Assembly (NCBI GenBank): GCA_045809745.1
Contig: JBJMXE010000111.1
Span: 1 to 8,506 of the forward strand
Source of the DNA: DATFCK01 sp045809745
Lineage (GTDB): Bacteria > Verrucomicrobiota > Verrucomicrobiia > Chthoniobacterales > UBA10450
Direction: 5' to 3'
Length of the DNA: 8,506 nt
Notes under the pieces: model-generated
What the model saw: the letters and a program-made list of their open reading frames with translations, nothing else
The model's database searches: none
What the model was told of the DNA's origin: nothing
Part shown: piece after piece, positions 1 to 5,868 of the stretch
Numbering within the stretch: position 1 is the stretch's first letter
Layout of the letters: every line of letters begins with the position of its first letter
Translations under genes and position numbers: made by a program

Positions 1-1
1 C

Positions 2-2335
2 GCCGAAGCCGAGAGTATCGCCACGGAGATTCTGGACGAGCGGTATGATCCGAATTGTGCGGAAGCCAAGGAGATGGTGGCTCATCTGCGGACGCCCGGC
101 TATTACAACAAAACCATCGGTCCGAAGTTCATCGCCAAGGTTGAAGACGTGAAAAAGCTGCTGTCGGACGCGGACGGCTACTACAATTCAGGGCGGTACG
201 ATCTGGCATTCAAGAAATACGATCAGGTCCTGGCGCTCGATCCCTACAACCACGCCGCCCGACGAGGACAGGAGAAGATCGACAACACCAAATATCACTA
301 CGGTGAGGAAGCTTACAACGAGTCGAGGGCACGGCAGTTATGGCAGGTTGAGAAAGCCTGGGAGCAACCAATTAGGCAGTACGGCCAGAATGTCGGCCCA
401 CTGGCCGACGCGTTTCAGAAGGATGTCACCGGCACAGCCAAGATCAGCAACAAGCTGAACACGATCATCATTCCGCGCATTGAATTTCGGGATGCGAGCA
501 TTCGTGAGGCGATTGACTTCATCCGCCAACAAGCCGCGGCGAACGATCCGAGTCCGGAAGGACGCAAGGGGGTTGATATTGTTCTGCGTTTGACGCCGAT
601 CGGACAGATGGCTGCGCCATCCAACGCGGTGCAGCCGATTTCAGCTCTTCCCCCGGCGGTCAGCAGTGCTCCGGCTGGAGCGAACGGCGATCTGGTTCCG
701 CCGCCCGCAGCCACGACCCCGATTCCCGCCGCGCCGATCGTTCAGCCCGCGATCGTGGCAGCGCCGGCAATAGCGCCGTCCGACGCGCGCATCACGATCA
801 CCTTGAATCAGATCCCGTTAGCCGAAGCTCTTCGCTACATCGCGAGCCAAGCGGGTCTGAAGGTCAAAGTGGAGCCGTACGCCGTAACCATCATCCCGAT
901 TAGTGAGCAGACGCAGGATCTCATTACCAAAGAATACAAGGTGCCCCCAGGATTCCTCACCGCGTCGCTCAACGCTGCCGTCTCGAGTTTGAACGCGCCT
1001 GCCAAAGCGGTCGGCGGTGGTGGCACAGCCAAGGACACCGTTGAATCGACCGGCGGTCGTCAGTTGGTGAATCGCGAGACTGCCAAGGATTTTCTGGAAA
1101 GCCAGGGCGTGTCATTCGAAATCAAAGGCGCCGGCGCGCAGTTTTTGCCGCAATCAAGCAGGCTGGTGGTGCGTAATACGCCGGATCAATTGGAGCTGGT
1201 CGATGCGATTGTGGAACAGGCGAGCGTCGCCGGTCCGAAACAAGTGGAAATCGAATCCAAGTTCATCGAGATCACGCAGAACAATCTCAAAGAGCTCGGG
1301 TTCGACTGGTTGTTAGGCAAATTCAATATTGGCAGCAGCGGCACGGCTGGCTCTGGCGGAACCTCGGGAACGGGTCCGGCTGTGAGTCAGTCTAATTTTC
1401 CTTTTCCGGTTGCAGGCCAGGATCCGGTGACCGCTGGTAACCGCAGCGGCAATCTCGCGATCAGCGCTAACGCCATCGACGCACTGCTCTTTCCGACAAT
1501 GGGCGCAAGTGCACTGGCGCCGGCAATTTTTGGATTAGCCGGTACGATGACTGATCCGCAATTCCAGGTAGTCGTCCGCGCATTGAACCAGAAGAAAGGC
1601 GTAGACCTTCTTTCCGCGCCGCGACTGACAACAAAAAGCGGTCAACGCGCGGTCATTGAAATTGTTCGGGAATTTCGTTACCCGACGCAGTTCCAGCCGC
1701 CCCAAATCCCGCAGACGGTCGGAAGCACTAACGGAACAGGCGGCGGCGCGGCGGCGATTCCTGTAACACCCACTACCCCGACAGCGTTCGAGACGAGAAA
1801 CACTGGTGTTACGCTCGAAGTGGAACCGGTGGTCGGTCCTGACGGTATCACGATCGATCTCAACCTCGTTCCGCAGGTGGTCGAATTCGAAGGCTTCATC
1901 AACTACGGCAGCCCAATTTTAGCTCCGCCCTCGAGTAATACGTTTGTGAATTTAATCACTGGCGGGCTCATCACGAATACCACTCCTGCGTCCGTGATTA
2001 CGCCGAACGTCATCAATCAGCCGATCTTTAGTTCACGCAAGGTTACAACCAGCGTGAGTGTATGGGACGGCCAGACGGTGGTGTTAGGTGGATTGATTCG
2101 TGAAGATGTGCAGAAAACCGAAGATAAAACGCCGATCATCGGCGACATCCCGATTGTTGGGCGTCTATTCCGAACCAATGTCGATCAGCACATTAAACGC
2201 AACCTGATCATTTTCGTCACTGCGCGTCTGGTCAATCCAGCAGGCCAGCCGGTCAATGTCGCCGAAGAAGAAGAAGAGAAAGAAGAACTGATTCAGCCTC
2301 CGACGTTGCCGGAAGTGCCGATGTACAAGAAGTAA
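2..2335 (+). CDS. Type IV pilus/type II secretion-like outer-membrane secretin, Amuc_1098-like (5' end outside window)
   Basis: The protein should form the gated outer-membrane ring through which a pilus or secreted substrate passes. The reading frame is open to the left edge, so the start lies upstream; the Met at base 74 is internal. In order I see TPR-like helices (bases 2-290, e.g. YNSGRYDLAFKKYDQVLALD) and an N0-like segment (about 455-600) interrupted by a Pro/Ala-rich stretch (about 610-780). The N0-like fold then resumes (about 790-900, ITITLNQIPLAEALRYIA) and is followed by an N1-like repeat (about 1068-1225). The secretin core runs from about 1235 to 2250. It contains VEIESKFIEI, a Gly/Ser-rich insert (about 1333-1380), LLSAPRLTTKSGQ, and the classic C-terminal signature TPIIGDIPIVGRLF (about 2129-2170). 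The tail is Glu-rich. Family membership is clear from these motifs; the Amuc_1098 subgroup is my recognition from memory. Pilus partners (PilM-like and Amuc_1099/1100-like) would be expected just upstream. Confidence 0.93.
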   Translation, partial: AEAESIATEILDERYDPNCAEAKEMVAHLRTPGYYNKTIGPKFIAKVEDVKKLLSDADGYYNSGRYDLAFKKYDQVLALDPYNHAARRGQEKIDNTKYHYGEEAYNESRARQLWQVEKAWEQPIRQYGQNVGPLADAFQKDVTGTAKISNKLNTIIIPRIEFRDASIREAIDFIRQQAAANDPSPEGRKGVDIVLRLTPIGQMAAPSNAVQPISALPPAVSSAPAGANGDLVPPPAATTPIPAAPIVQPAIVAAPAIAPSDARITITLNQIPLAEALRYIASQAGLKVKVEPYAVTIIPISEQTQDLITKEYKVPPGFLTASLNAAVSSLNAPAKAVGGGGTAKDTVESTGGRQLVNRETAKDFLESQGVSFEIKGAGAQFLPQSSRLVVRNTPDQLELVDAIVEQASVAGPKQVEIESKFIEITQNNLKELGFDWLLGKFNIGSSGTAGSGGTSGTGPAVSQSNFPFPVAGQDPVTAGNRSGNLAISANAIDALLFPTMGASALAPAIFGLAGTMTDPQFQVVVRALNQKKGVDLLSAPRLTTKSGQRAVIEIVREFRYPTQFQPPQIPQTVGSTNGTGGGAAAIPVTPTTPTAFETRNTGVTLEVEPVVGPDGITIDLNLVPQVVEFEGFINYGSPILAPPSSNTFVNLITGGLITNTTPASVITPNVINQPIFSSRKVTTSVSVWDGQTVVLGGLIREDVQKTEDKTPIIGDIPIVGRLFRTNVDQHIKRNLIIFVTARLVNPAGQPVNVAEEEEEKEELIQPPTLPEVPMYKK

Positions 2336-2367
2336 GAACGAAACAACCCGGGAACCTGTTGCAAACG

Positions 2368-2676
2368 ATGAAAACAATCCTACGTCTTCTAATTTGTGCT
2401 CTGCTGATTTGTGGTGTCGCTGCGCCGTCGTTTGCCAAGGCGAAGAAAAAAGCCACTCCGGCACCGCAGCATGAGACGGTGATTTCTGCCGTCACCGCGA
2501 CCAGCGTCACGGTAACCGACGAAAAAGCTTCAAAGACAGTGAACGTCTCGCCATTGACCGAAGTGATAATTAACGGCCAAAAGGGCGCGCTCGCTGATCT
2601 GAAGCCCGGTATGGCAGTTAGCCTGGTGCTCTCCGGGCCGACCCAGGCGAGTCGGATCACTGCCACTTCGAAGTAA
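2368..2676 (+). CDS. Small exported protein, DUF5666-like beta fold
   Basis: This is a 102-residue protein with a clear signal peptide: MKT, a hydrophobic core LLICALLICGVAA, then a likely cleavage after SFA (residue 23), leaving a Lys-rich mature N-terminus (KAKKK). The mature part is one short beta-rich repeat, VISAVTATSVTVTDEKASKT followed by LTEVIINGQKGALADLKPGM. That pattern resembles small secreted domains often labelled DUF5666; the match is by eye and no ligand or function is known. I chose ATG at 2368 because it gives a standard signal peptide. An in-frame TTG at 2359 would add three residues, and neither start has a convincing SD. It begins 32 bases after the secretin stop on the same strand, so it is probably the last gene of that operon and may act in the periplasm or outer envelope. 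Confidence 0.8.
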   Translation: MKTILRLLICALLICGVAAPSFAKAKKKATPAPQHETVISAVTATSVTVTDEKASKTVNVSPLTEVIINGQKGALADLKPGMAVSLVLSGPTQASRITATSK

Positions 2677-2694
2677 GGGCGGCGCGATAAGAAG

Positions 2695-2754
2695 TGGCAT
2701 CGGCCGCTGGCCGATGTTTATAAGGTCCATCGGCTGGAAGCCGATGCCATTTGT
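2695..2754 (+). repeat. Paired hairpin repeat (REP-like) after the secretin operon
   Basis: Two palindromes sit side by side: CATCGGCC/GGCCGATG (2698-2716, 8-bp stem, 3-base loop) and CATCGGC/GCCGATG (2728-2746, 7-bp stem, 5-base loop). The outer arms TGGCATCGGC (2695-2704) and GCCGATGCCA (2740-2749) are also perfect 10-base complements, so one long stem can replace the two short ones. The element lies 18 bases after a stop codon and may protect or end the upstream mRNA. No clean U-tract follows, so I do not call it an intrinsic terminator. The TATAA before the second hairpin and CCATTTGT after it recur around another hairpin at 3856-3890. Confidence 0.75.
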
Positions 2755-2808
2755 CGCGGCATTATTTCCCCGCGCAAAGGTACGCCTGCCTGCGAAATAT
2801 TTGCTGTT

Positions 2809-3036
2809 ATGCCAACGGGAAAGAAGACCACCAGACGAAAGAGCAGCAGCCGGAAGACCAGTAAAAGAACCGTTATCGAACCACACAAGAGCGATCGCCG
2901 TTATTTGCGGCGCAACAAAAAAGGGCAGTTCAAGCAGGAAGTGAATGTCGGCCGCTCGTTAGCTGCGGATCGGCGAAGGAAGGCTAAAACCAAGGCTAAA
3001 CCGGGCCAGGGCGATCGCGGTGACGTGAAACGGTAG
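2809..3036 (+). CDS. Very basic 75-residue protein, conserved hypothetical
   Basis: A Lys/Arg-rich protein with no hydrophobic stretch. The N-terminal half is a flexible Ser/Lys/Arg/Thr tail (MPTGKKTTRRKSSSRKTSKR). The C-terminal half carries KKGQFKQEVNVGRSLAADRR and then KAKPGQGDRGDVKR. The block QE/DVGRSLxxDRRxxAK..GQGDxGD looks to me like a small uncharacterised bacterial family recalled from several phyla, but I cannot name it. The composition suggests binding to nucleic acid or another polyanion, which is inference only. The reading frame is supported by this conserved-looking tail rather than by a ribosome-binding site, as none is visible before the ATG. The overlapping frame at 2714-2944 has no comparable pattern and is rejected. 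The gene stands between two hairpin repeats and is probably transcribed alone or by read-through. Confidence 0.75.
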   Translation: MPTGKKTTRRKSSSRKTSKRTVIEPHKSDRRYLRRNKKGQFKQEVNVGRSLAADRRRKAKTKAKPGQGDRGDVKR

Positions 3037-3150
3037 GGTGAGTAGTCGGTCGGTCGATCGTTCGATACAACGCGAGTGGACCTCCGGTTGCCAGTCTGCG
3101 TGCGGGAGTGAAGAGTGGGACGAGACAAGCTCCTCCCTCCGTTTGGTAGC

Positions 3151-3169
3151 GGCGGTTCACCGAACCGCC
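3151..3169 (+). repeat. Perfect hairpin upstream of exported-protein gene
   Basis: GGCGGTTC (3151-3158) and GAACCGCC (3162-3169) form an 8-bp stem around a 3-base loop. It ends a few bases before the purine-rich SD of the next gene (AGGAAGGA, about 3175-3182), so it could sit in that gene's 5' leader. It may equally be a dispersed repeat of the same general type as the hairpins at 2695-2754 and 3856-3890. There is no U-tract. Confidence 0.6.
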
Positions 3170-3193
3170 ATGTTAGGAAGGAATAGAAATCTT

Positions 3194-3715
3194 ATGAACA
3201 AACCTGCTTTGGCCGCATTCTCCATCGCCGTTCTCGCGTTTGCTGCGCGACTAACGATGGCGAGCAATTCGGATCTGGATATTCACTGCACACCAAAAAA
3301 GGCCGATGAATCCGTCAAGAAAGCTTCTGACGGCGGCGCTAACACGACCAAGGAGCATTGGCATTATGAGGTAACGGTCGAGAACAGAACGTTCAAAGAG
3401 ATCGACAATCTGGAGGTGAAGTACGCGATCTTTTACAAACAAGAAAAACTGGGCGTGAAGGCCGCACCCACCGCGCAGCATCAAAATGGCAGCTTCACGA
3501 TTGCGGCACTGAAGCCCCATGAAAAAAAGTCGTTCACGACGGACGCGATCGAGCTCGCCAAGTCGAACCTGGTCGGAAACTGGATCTACAGCTCTGGTGC
3601 CAAGCCCAATGCGCAGGACACTTTGGTGGGGCTGGCCTTGCGAGTCAGCCAAAACGGGCAGCAATTCGCCGACTACGCGAATCCGTCAACCCTGGGGAAA
3701 GAGAAATGGGATTAG
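3194..3715 (+). CDS. Exported protein of unknown function (possible Ig-like fold)
   Basis: A 173-residue protein with a signal peptide: MNKP, hydrophobic ALAAFSIAVLAFAARL, then a likely cut after TMA (residue 23). The mature part has alternating beta-strand pattern: HYEVTVENRTFKEIDNLEVK, YAIFYKQEKLGVK, FTIAALKPHEKKSFTTDAIE, and a C-terminal ALRVSQNGQQFADYANPSTL segment. Strand-rich text with a 'comparison to neighbouring strand' layout is what small Ig-like domains look like. Amuc_1102 of Akkermansia, an Ig-fold exported protein of the pilus locus, is one possible relative, but I cannot verify this. One Cys (C32) remains after cleavage and is not in a lipobox. ATG at 3194 was preferred over an upstream in-frame GTG at 3038 because it is preceded by AGGAAGGA and starts a proper signal peptide. 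The GTG extension would bury the signal and cross a hairpin. Confidence 0.8.
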   Translation: MNKPALAAFSIAVLAFAARLTMASNSDLDIHCTPKKADESVKKASDGGANTTKEHWHYEVTVENRTFKEIDNLEVKYAIFYKQEKLGVKAAPTAQHQNGSFTIAALKPHEKKSFTTDAIELAKSNLVGNWIYSSGAKPNAQDTLVGLALRVSQNGQQFADYANPSTLGKEKWD

Positions 3716-3945
3716 CTCGAGTCTGCGCACGCGCGCGGCAGCTCCACGCCGTCAATTTGATCACGCTCCCGCCGGCGAATGCACTGTTCAACAACACTGC
3801 TGAAGCAGTCATGTTGCAAAACAGCCGGTGGGCATCCCTGATGACCGTCTGACTGTATAAAGCCGTTCCGATGAACGGCGTCCCATTTGTTTGTTGCAGC
3901 TGTTGTGCAGCGGCCTCATCGCGCCGATTCTGTCGGTGCGCCTGA
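3716..3945. other. Non-coding gap with palindromes
   Basis: This 230-base gap separates the exported-protein gene from the VOC gene. It holds a compact palindrome, ACTGCT-GA-AGCAGT (3796-3809), extendable by CAAC/GTTG with a bulge. That could mark the 3' end of the upstream mRNA, although no T-run follows. It also holds the hairpin described at 3856-3890. I see no convincing gene, tRNA or sigma-70-like promoter pair in it. Confidence 0.5.
3856..3890 (+). repeat. Hairpin repeat with flanks shared with 2719-2754
   Basis: GCCGTTC (3862-3868) and GAACGGC (3873-3879) form a perfect 7-bp stem with loop CGAT. The hairpin is bracketed by TATAA (3856-3860) and CCATTTGT (3883-3890), 22 bases apart. 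The second hairpin of the 2695-2754 element has the same two flanks 23 bases apart, but a different stem sequence (CATCGGC/GCCGATG). This points to one repeat family whose stems change with compensating substitutions. Confidence 0.65.
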
Positions 3946-4347
3946 ATGAGTGAGCCGACTGCCATTCGTAGCCTCGGAGAAATTGCGCTCCGGGTGAATA
4001 ATCTTCCGGTAATGAAGCGATTTTACGGCGAGGTCTTACGGCTTCCGACGTTAGGCGAATTTCCTAATGCTGTTTTTTTTAATGTCGGTGAAAGCTACGG
4101 CGGTCATACCCAAGTTATCGCTTTGTTCGATCGTTCGGTGGAAGTCAGCCAGAGGGGTAGCACTGTAGATCACATCGCGTTCGCGATCGCGCTGGACGAA
4201 TTCGAGCGGGAAAAGAGCCGCCTGGAATTGCTCGGGTTATCGGTTGAATTGGCTACTCACAAATGGGTGAAATGGCGGTCGTTGTACCTGCGGGATCCGG
4301 AGGGTAATCAGGTTGAACTGGTTTGTTACGACCCGGCCGTCGTTTAG
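3946..4347 (+). CDS. VOC-superfamily (glyoxalase/bleomycin-resistance fold) protein
   Basis: The 133 residues form two beta-alpha-beta-beta-beta halves of the vicinal-oxygen-chelate fold. The first half starts at IALRVNNLPVMKRFYGEVLR (residues 13-32). The second starts at VDHIAFAI (74-81) and ends in the hallmark YLRDPEGNQVELVCYDP (114-130). By position the metal ligands would be E12, Q56, H76 and E124. H76 and E124 are the usual residues, while Glu and Gln at the other two sites are plausible but less common. The substrate cannot be read from sequence; glyoxalase I, dioxygenase and fosfomycin/bleomycin-resistance enzymes all share the fold. The length is normal for a single-unit VOC protein. 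The start ATG has no SD. A run of eight T (4073-4080) encodes Val-Phe-Phe without breaking the frame. The arginase-family gene follows 34 bases later, so the two are probably co-transcribed. Confidence 0.88.
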   Translation: MSEPTAIRSLGEIALRVNNLPVMKRFYGEVLRLPTLGEFPNAVFFNVGESYGGHTQVIALFDRSVEVSQRGSTVDHIAFAIALDEFEREKSRLELLGLSVELATHKWVKWRSLYLRDPEGNQVELVCYDPAVV

Positions 4348-4381
4348 CACGAAGCACCGGTGACAATGCGGCGTTGTCGTT

Positions 4382-5221
4382 ATGAAGATTGAGATCCTGC
4401 TGGTGCCCTACGACTCTGGGCGACGCGGAGAGCGGATGGGAGCCGGACCGGAAGCGCTGGTTGGCGCCGGACTGGTGCAGCAGTTACAGCGAGCGGGCCA
4501 CGAAATTCGGTGTCGAATACTTGAGCTCTCCTCCGAAAGCTTGCTGGGTGAGTTCCAGGCGGCGTTGGAAATCGATCGTCTGGTTTCTGATGCTGTTCGC
4601 GAGGGGCGCGAGTCGAATTGGTTTCCGCTGGTCGTCGCCGGAAATTGCGGCGCCACTTTGGGCGTAGTCGCCGCTCTCGGTCCGGCAACGCGAGTGATCT
4701 GGGCGGACGCACACGGTGACTTCAACACACCGGACACGAGTATCAGTGGCTTTCTTGATGGTATGAGTCTGGCCAGGCTGACGGGCCGGTGTTGGGGGCC
4801 GGCGACGCAAACGATTCCGGGATTCGTTCCAGTGAAGGAAGGTGATGTCTGGTTGATCGGTGCGCGCGATGTGGATCCCATGGAAGAAGAGGCCTTGGCG
4901 AGTTCGGATGTTTGTCGAATTAGCGCGCCCGACTTTAATCCCACCGCATTCGCAAAAGTGGTCAGCAGCCATGCAGCATCGGATTGCCTGCATCTTCACC
5001 TCGATCTCGACGTTTTGGACCCAGCAGTCGGATACGCGAACGGCTTTGCAGCGGCCGGTGGATTAACCGCAGCTCAGCTAACCGATTTCTGCAGTACGCT
5101 GGCGAAGACAAGAATGCCCGACTCGTTAACGATCTCCTCGTACGATCCAAAAGCAGACGCCGCTGGCAACATCAGCCGTGTTGCAGTGGAAACTGCCTGC
5201 GCTCTGTTCGGCGGCCACTGA
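4382..5221 (+). CDS. Arginase/agmatinase-family (ureohydrolase) protein with altered metal site
   Basis: At 279 residues it is the usual ureohydrolase length. Family landmarks in order are VPYDSGRRGERMGAGPEAL (8-26), a Gly-Asn-Cys turn (87-89), DAHGDFN (109-115), SGFLDGMSLARLTG (122-135), LHLDLDVLDP (205-214) and GGLT (226-229). The Asp-Ala-His-x-Asp ligands (D109, H111, D113) and Asp-x-Asp ligands (D208, D210) of the binuclear Mn site are intact. The first ligand, His of GG(D/N)HS in arginase and agmatinase, is Cys89. The active-site His before Gly-Met is Asp126, and the late catalytic Glu region reads SYDPKAD. It is therefore a divergent member and should not be called arginase or agmatinase. 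Hydrolysis of a guanidino or amidino compound is the family-based guess; a changed metal or substrate is equally possible. The VOC gene ends 34 bases upstream and OsmC starts 59 bases downstream. Confidence 0.88.
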   Translation: MKIEILLVPYDSGRRGERMGAGPEALVGAGLVQQLQRAGHEIRCRILELSSESLLGEFQAALEIDRLVSDAVREGRESNWFPLVVAGNCGATLGVVAALGPATRVIWADAHGDFNTPDTSISGFLDGMSLARLTGRCWGPATQTIPGFVPVKEGDVWLIGARDVDPMEEEALASSDVCRISAPDFNPTAFAKVVSSHAASDCLHLHLDLDVLDPAVGYANGFAAAGGLTAAQLTDFCSTLAKTRMPDSLTISSYDPKADAAGNISRVAVETACALFGGH

Positions 5222-5280
5222 TTGCATTTCACCTTTAGCCAAAAATGTGACGGAGTGTCCGCGCGCGCGTATACATAGCC

Positions 5281-5784
5281 ATGAACGCGATGGAGCTGAA
5301 AGCCCTACAGGCACCGCTGAAAGACCAGTACAGGGCACGACCCGAAACAGCGATTGTCACGCTGAAGGCTGAAGGACGAGTCGGGGAAGGCGTTACCTGC
5401 AACGTGGAAACCGGCAAGGCGTTGGTCGAGGCTGGATTACATTCCGCGACCGGTGGCAGCGGAATGAGCGCGTGTTCAGGAGATATGCTGCTTCAGGCGC
5501 TGGTGGCGTGTGCCGGCGTGACGTTAGGCGCGGTAGCGACCGCTCTCGGAATTGCATTGCGTGACGGCAGTATTCGGGCAGAAGGTGACCTCGATTTTCG
5601 CGGCACGCTCGGAGTATCGAAAGAGGTGCCGGTCGGTTTCCGCAGCATTCGACTGCATTTTGATCTCGATACGGACGCGGAGCAGGAGCAGATCGCGAAT
5701 TTGCTGCGACTGACTGAACGTTACTGCGTTGTCTACCAAACGCTCCGTCAGCCGGCACCCATCGAGCTGACGCATTCGCCTTAG
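5281..5784 (+). CDS. OsmC/Ohr-family thiol peroxidase-like protein
   Basis: The 167-residue protein carries the OsmC fold pattern: a strand-rich N-terminal part, the helix MLLQALVACAGVTLGAVATA (69-88) with Cys77, and a second Cys149 in TERYCVVYQTL. In characterised OsmC and Ohr proteins these two Cys act as the peroxidatic and resolving pair that reduces organic hydroperoxides. They are in the right context here. A third Cys65 (SACSGD) sits just before the helix, where family members usually have a Pro-Glu; its role is unknown. The first Met (5281) was kept, with another in-frame ATG at 5290. No SD is visible, and the leader contains an alternating CG run and GTATAC. A cytoplasmic role in peroxide or electrophile defence fits the neighbouring VOC gene, but the exact substrate is undetermined. 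Some OsmC relatives lack peroxidase activity. Confidence 0.88.
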   Translation: MNAMELKALQAPLKDQYRARPETAIVTLKAEGRVGEGVTCNVETGKALVEAGLHSATGGSGMSACSGDMLLQALVACAGVTLGAVATALGIALRDGSIRAEGDLDFRGTLGVSKEVPVGFRSIRLHFDLDTDAEQEQIANLLRLTERYCVVYQTLRQPAPIELTHSP

Positions 5785-5868
5785 TGCGCCACCGTCCTGC
5801 GCGTGGCACTGACTTCGCGGATCTCGCCCAGGGTAGACTACTGAGTTAAGCTGCGGCATATTGCGAAC

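Noticed and set aside
2714..2944. 76-codon plus-strand frame overlapping the basic protein gene
   Set aside because: It starts inside the palindromic repeat, shows no conserved pattern and conflicts with the frame that encodes the GRSLAADRR tail.
3038..3193. GTG start at 3038 for the exported-protein gene
   Set aside because: It would put 52 charged residues ahead of the signal peptide and cross a perfect hairpin. ATG 3194 has a good SD and a standard signal peptide.
2695..3890. Hairpin repeats as a CRISPR array
   Set aside because: The units are few, unequal, far apart and separated by genes. There are no regular spacers and no cas genes.
3716..3945. tRNA or small structured RNA in the gap before the VOC gene
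   Set aside because: No cloverleaf, CCA-type end or T-loop consensus is found; only isolated short palindromes are present.
4073..4080. Run of eight T as a programmed frameshift or sequencing error in the VOC gene
   Set aside because: The frame on both sides gives one continuous, normal-length VOC fold, so no shift is needed.
4408..4944. 178- and 171-codon minus-strand frames inside the arginase-like gene
   Set aside because: They are fully antisense to a gene with intact DAHGD and DLDVLDP motifs. Their translations are low-complexity Arg/Ser/Pro-rich, which is typical of shadow frames at this base composition.
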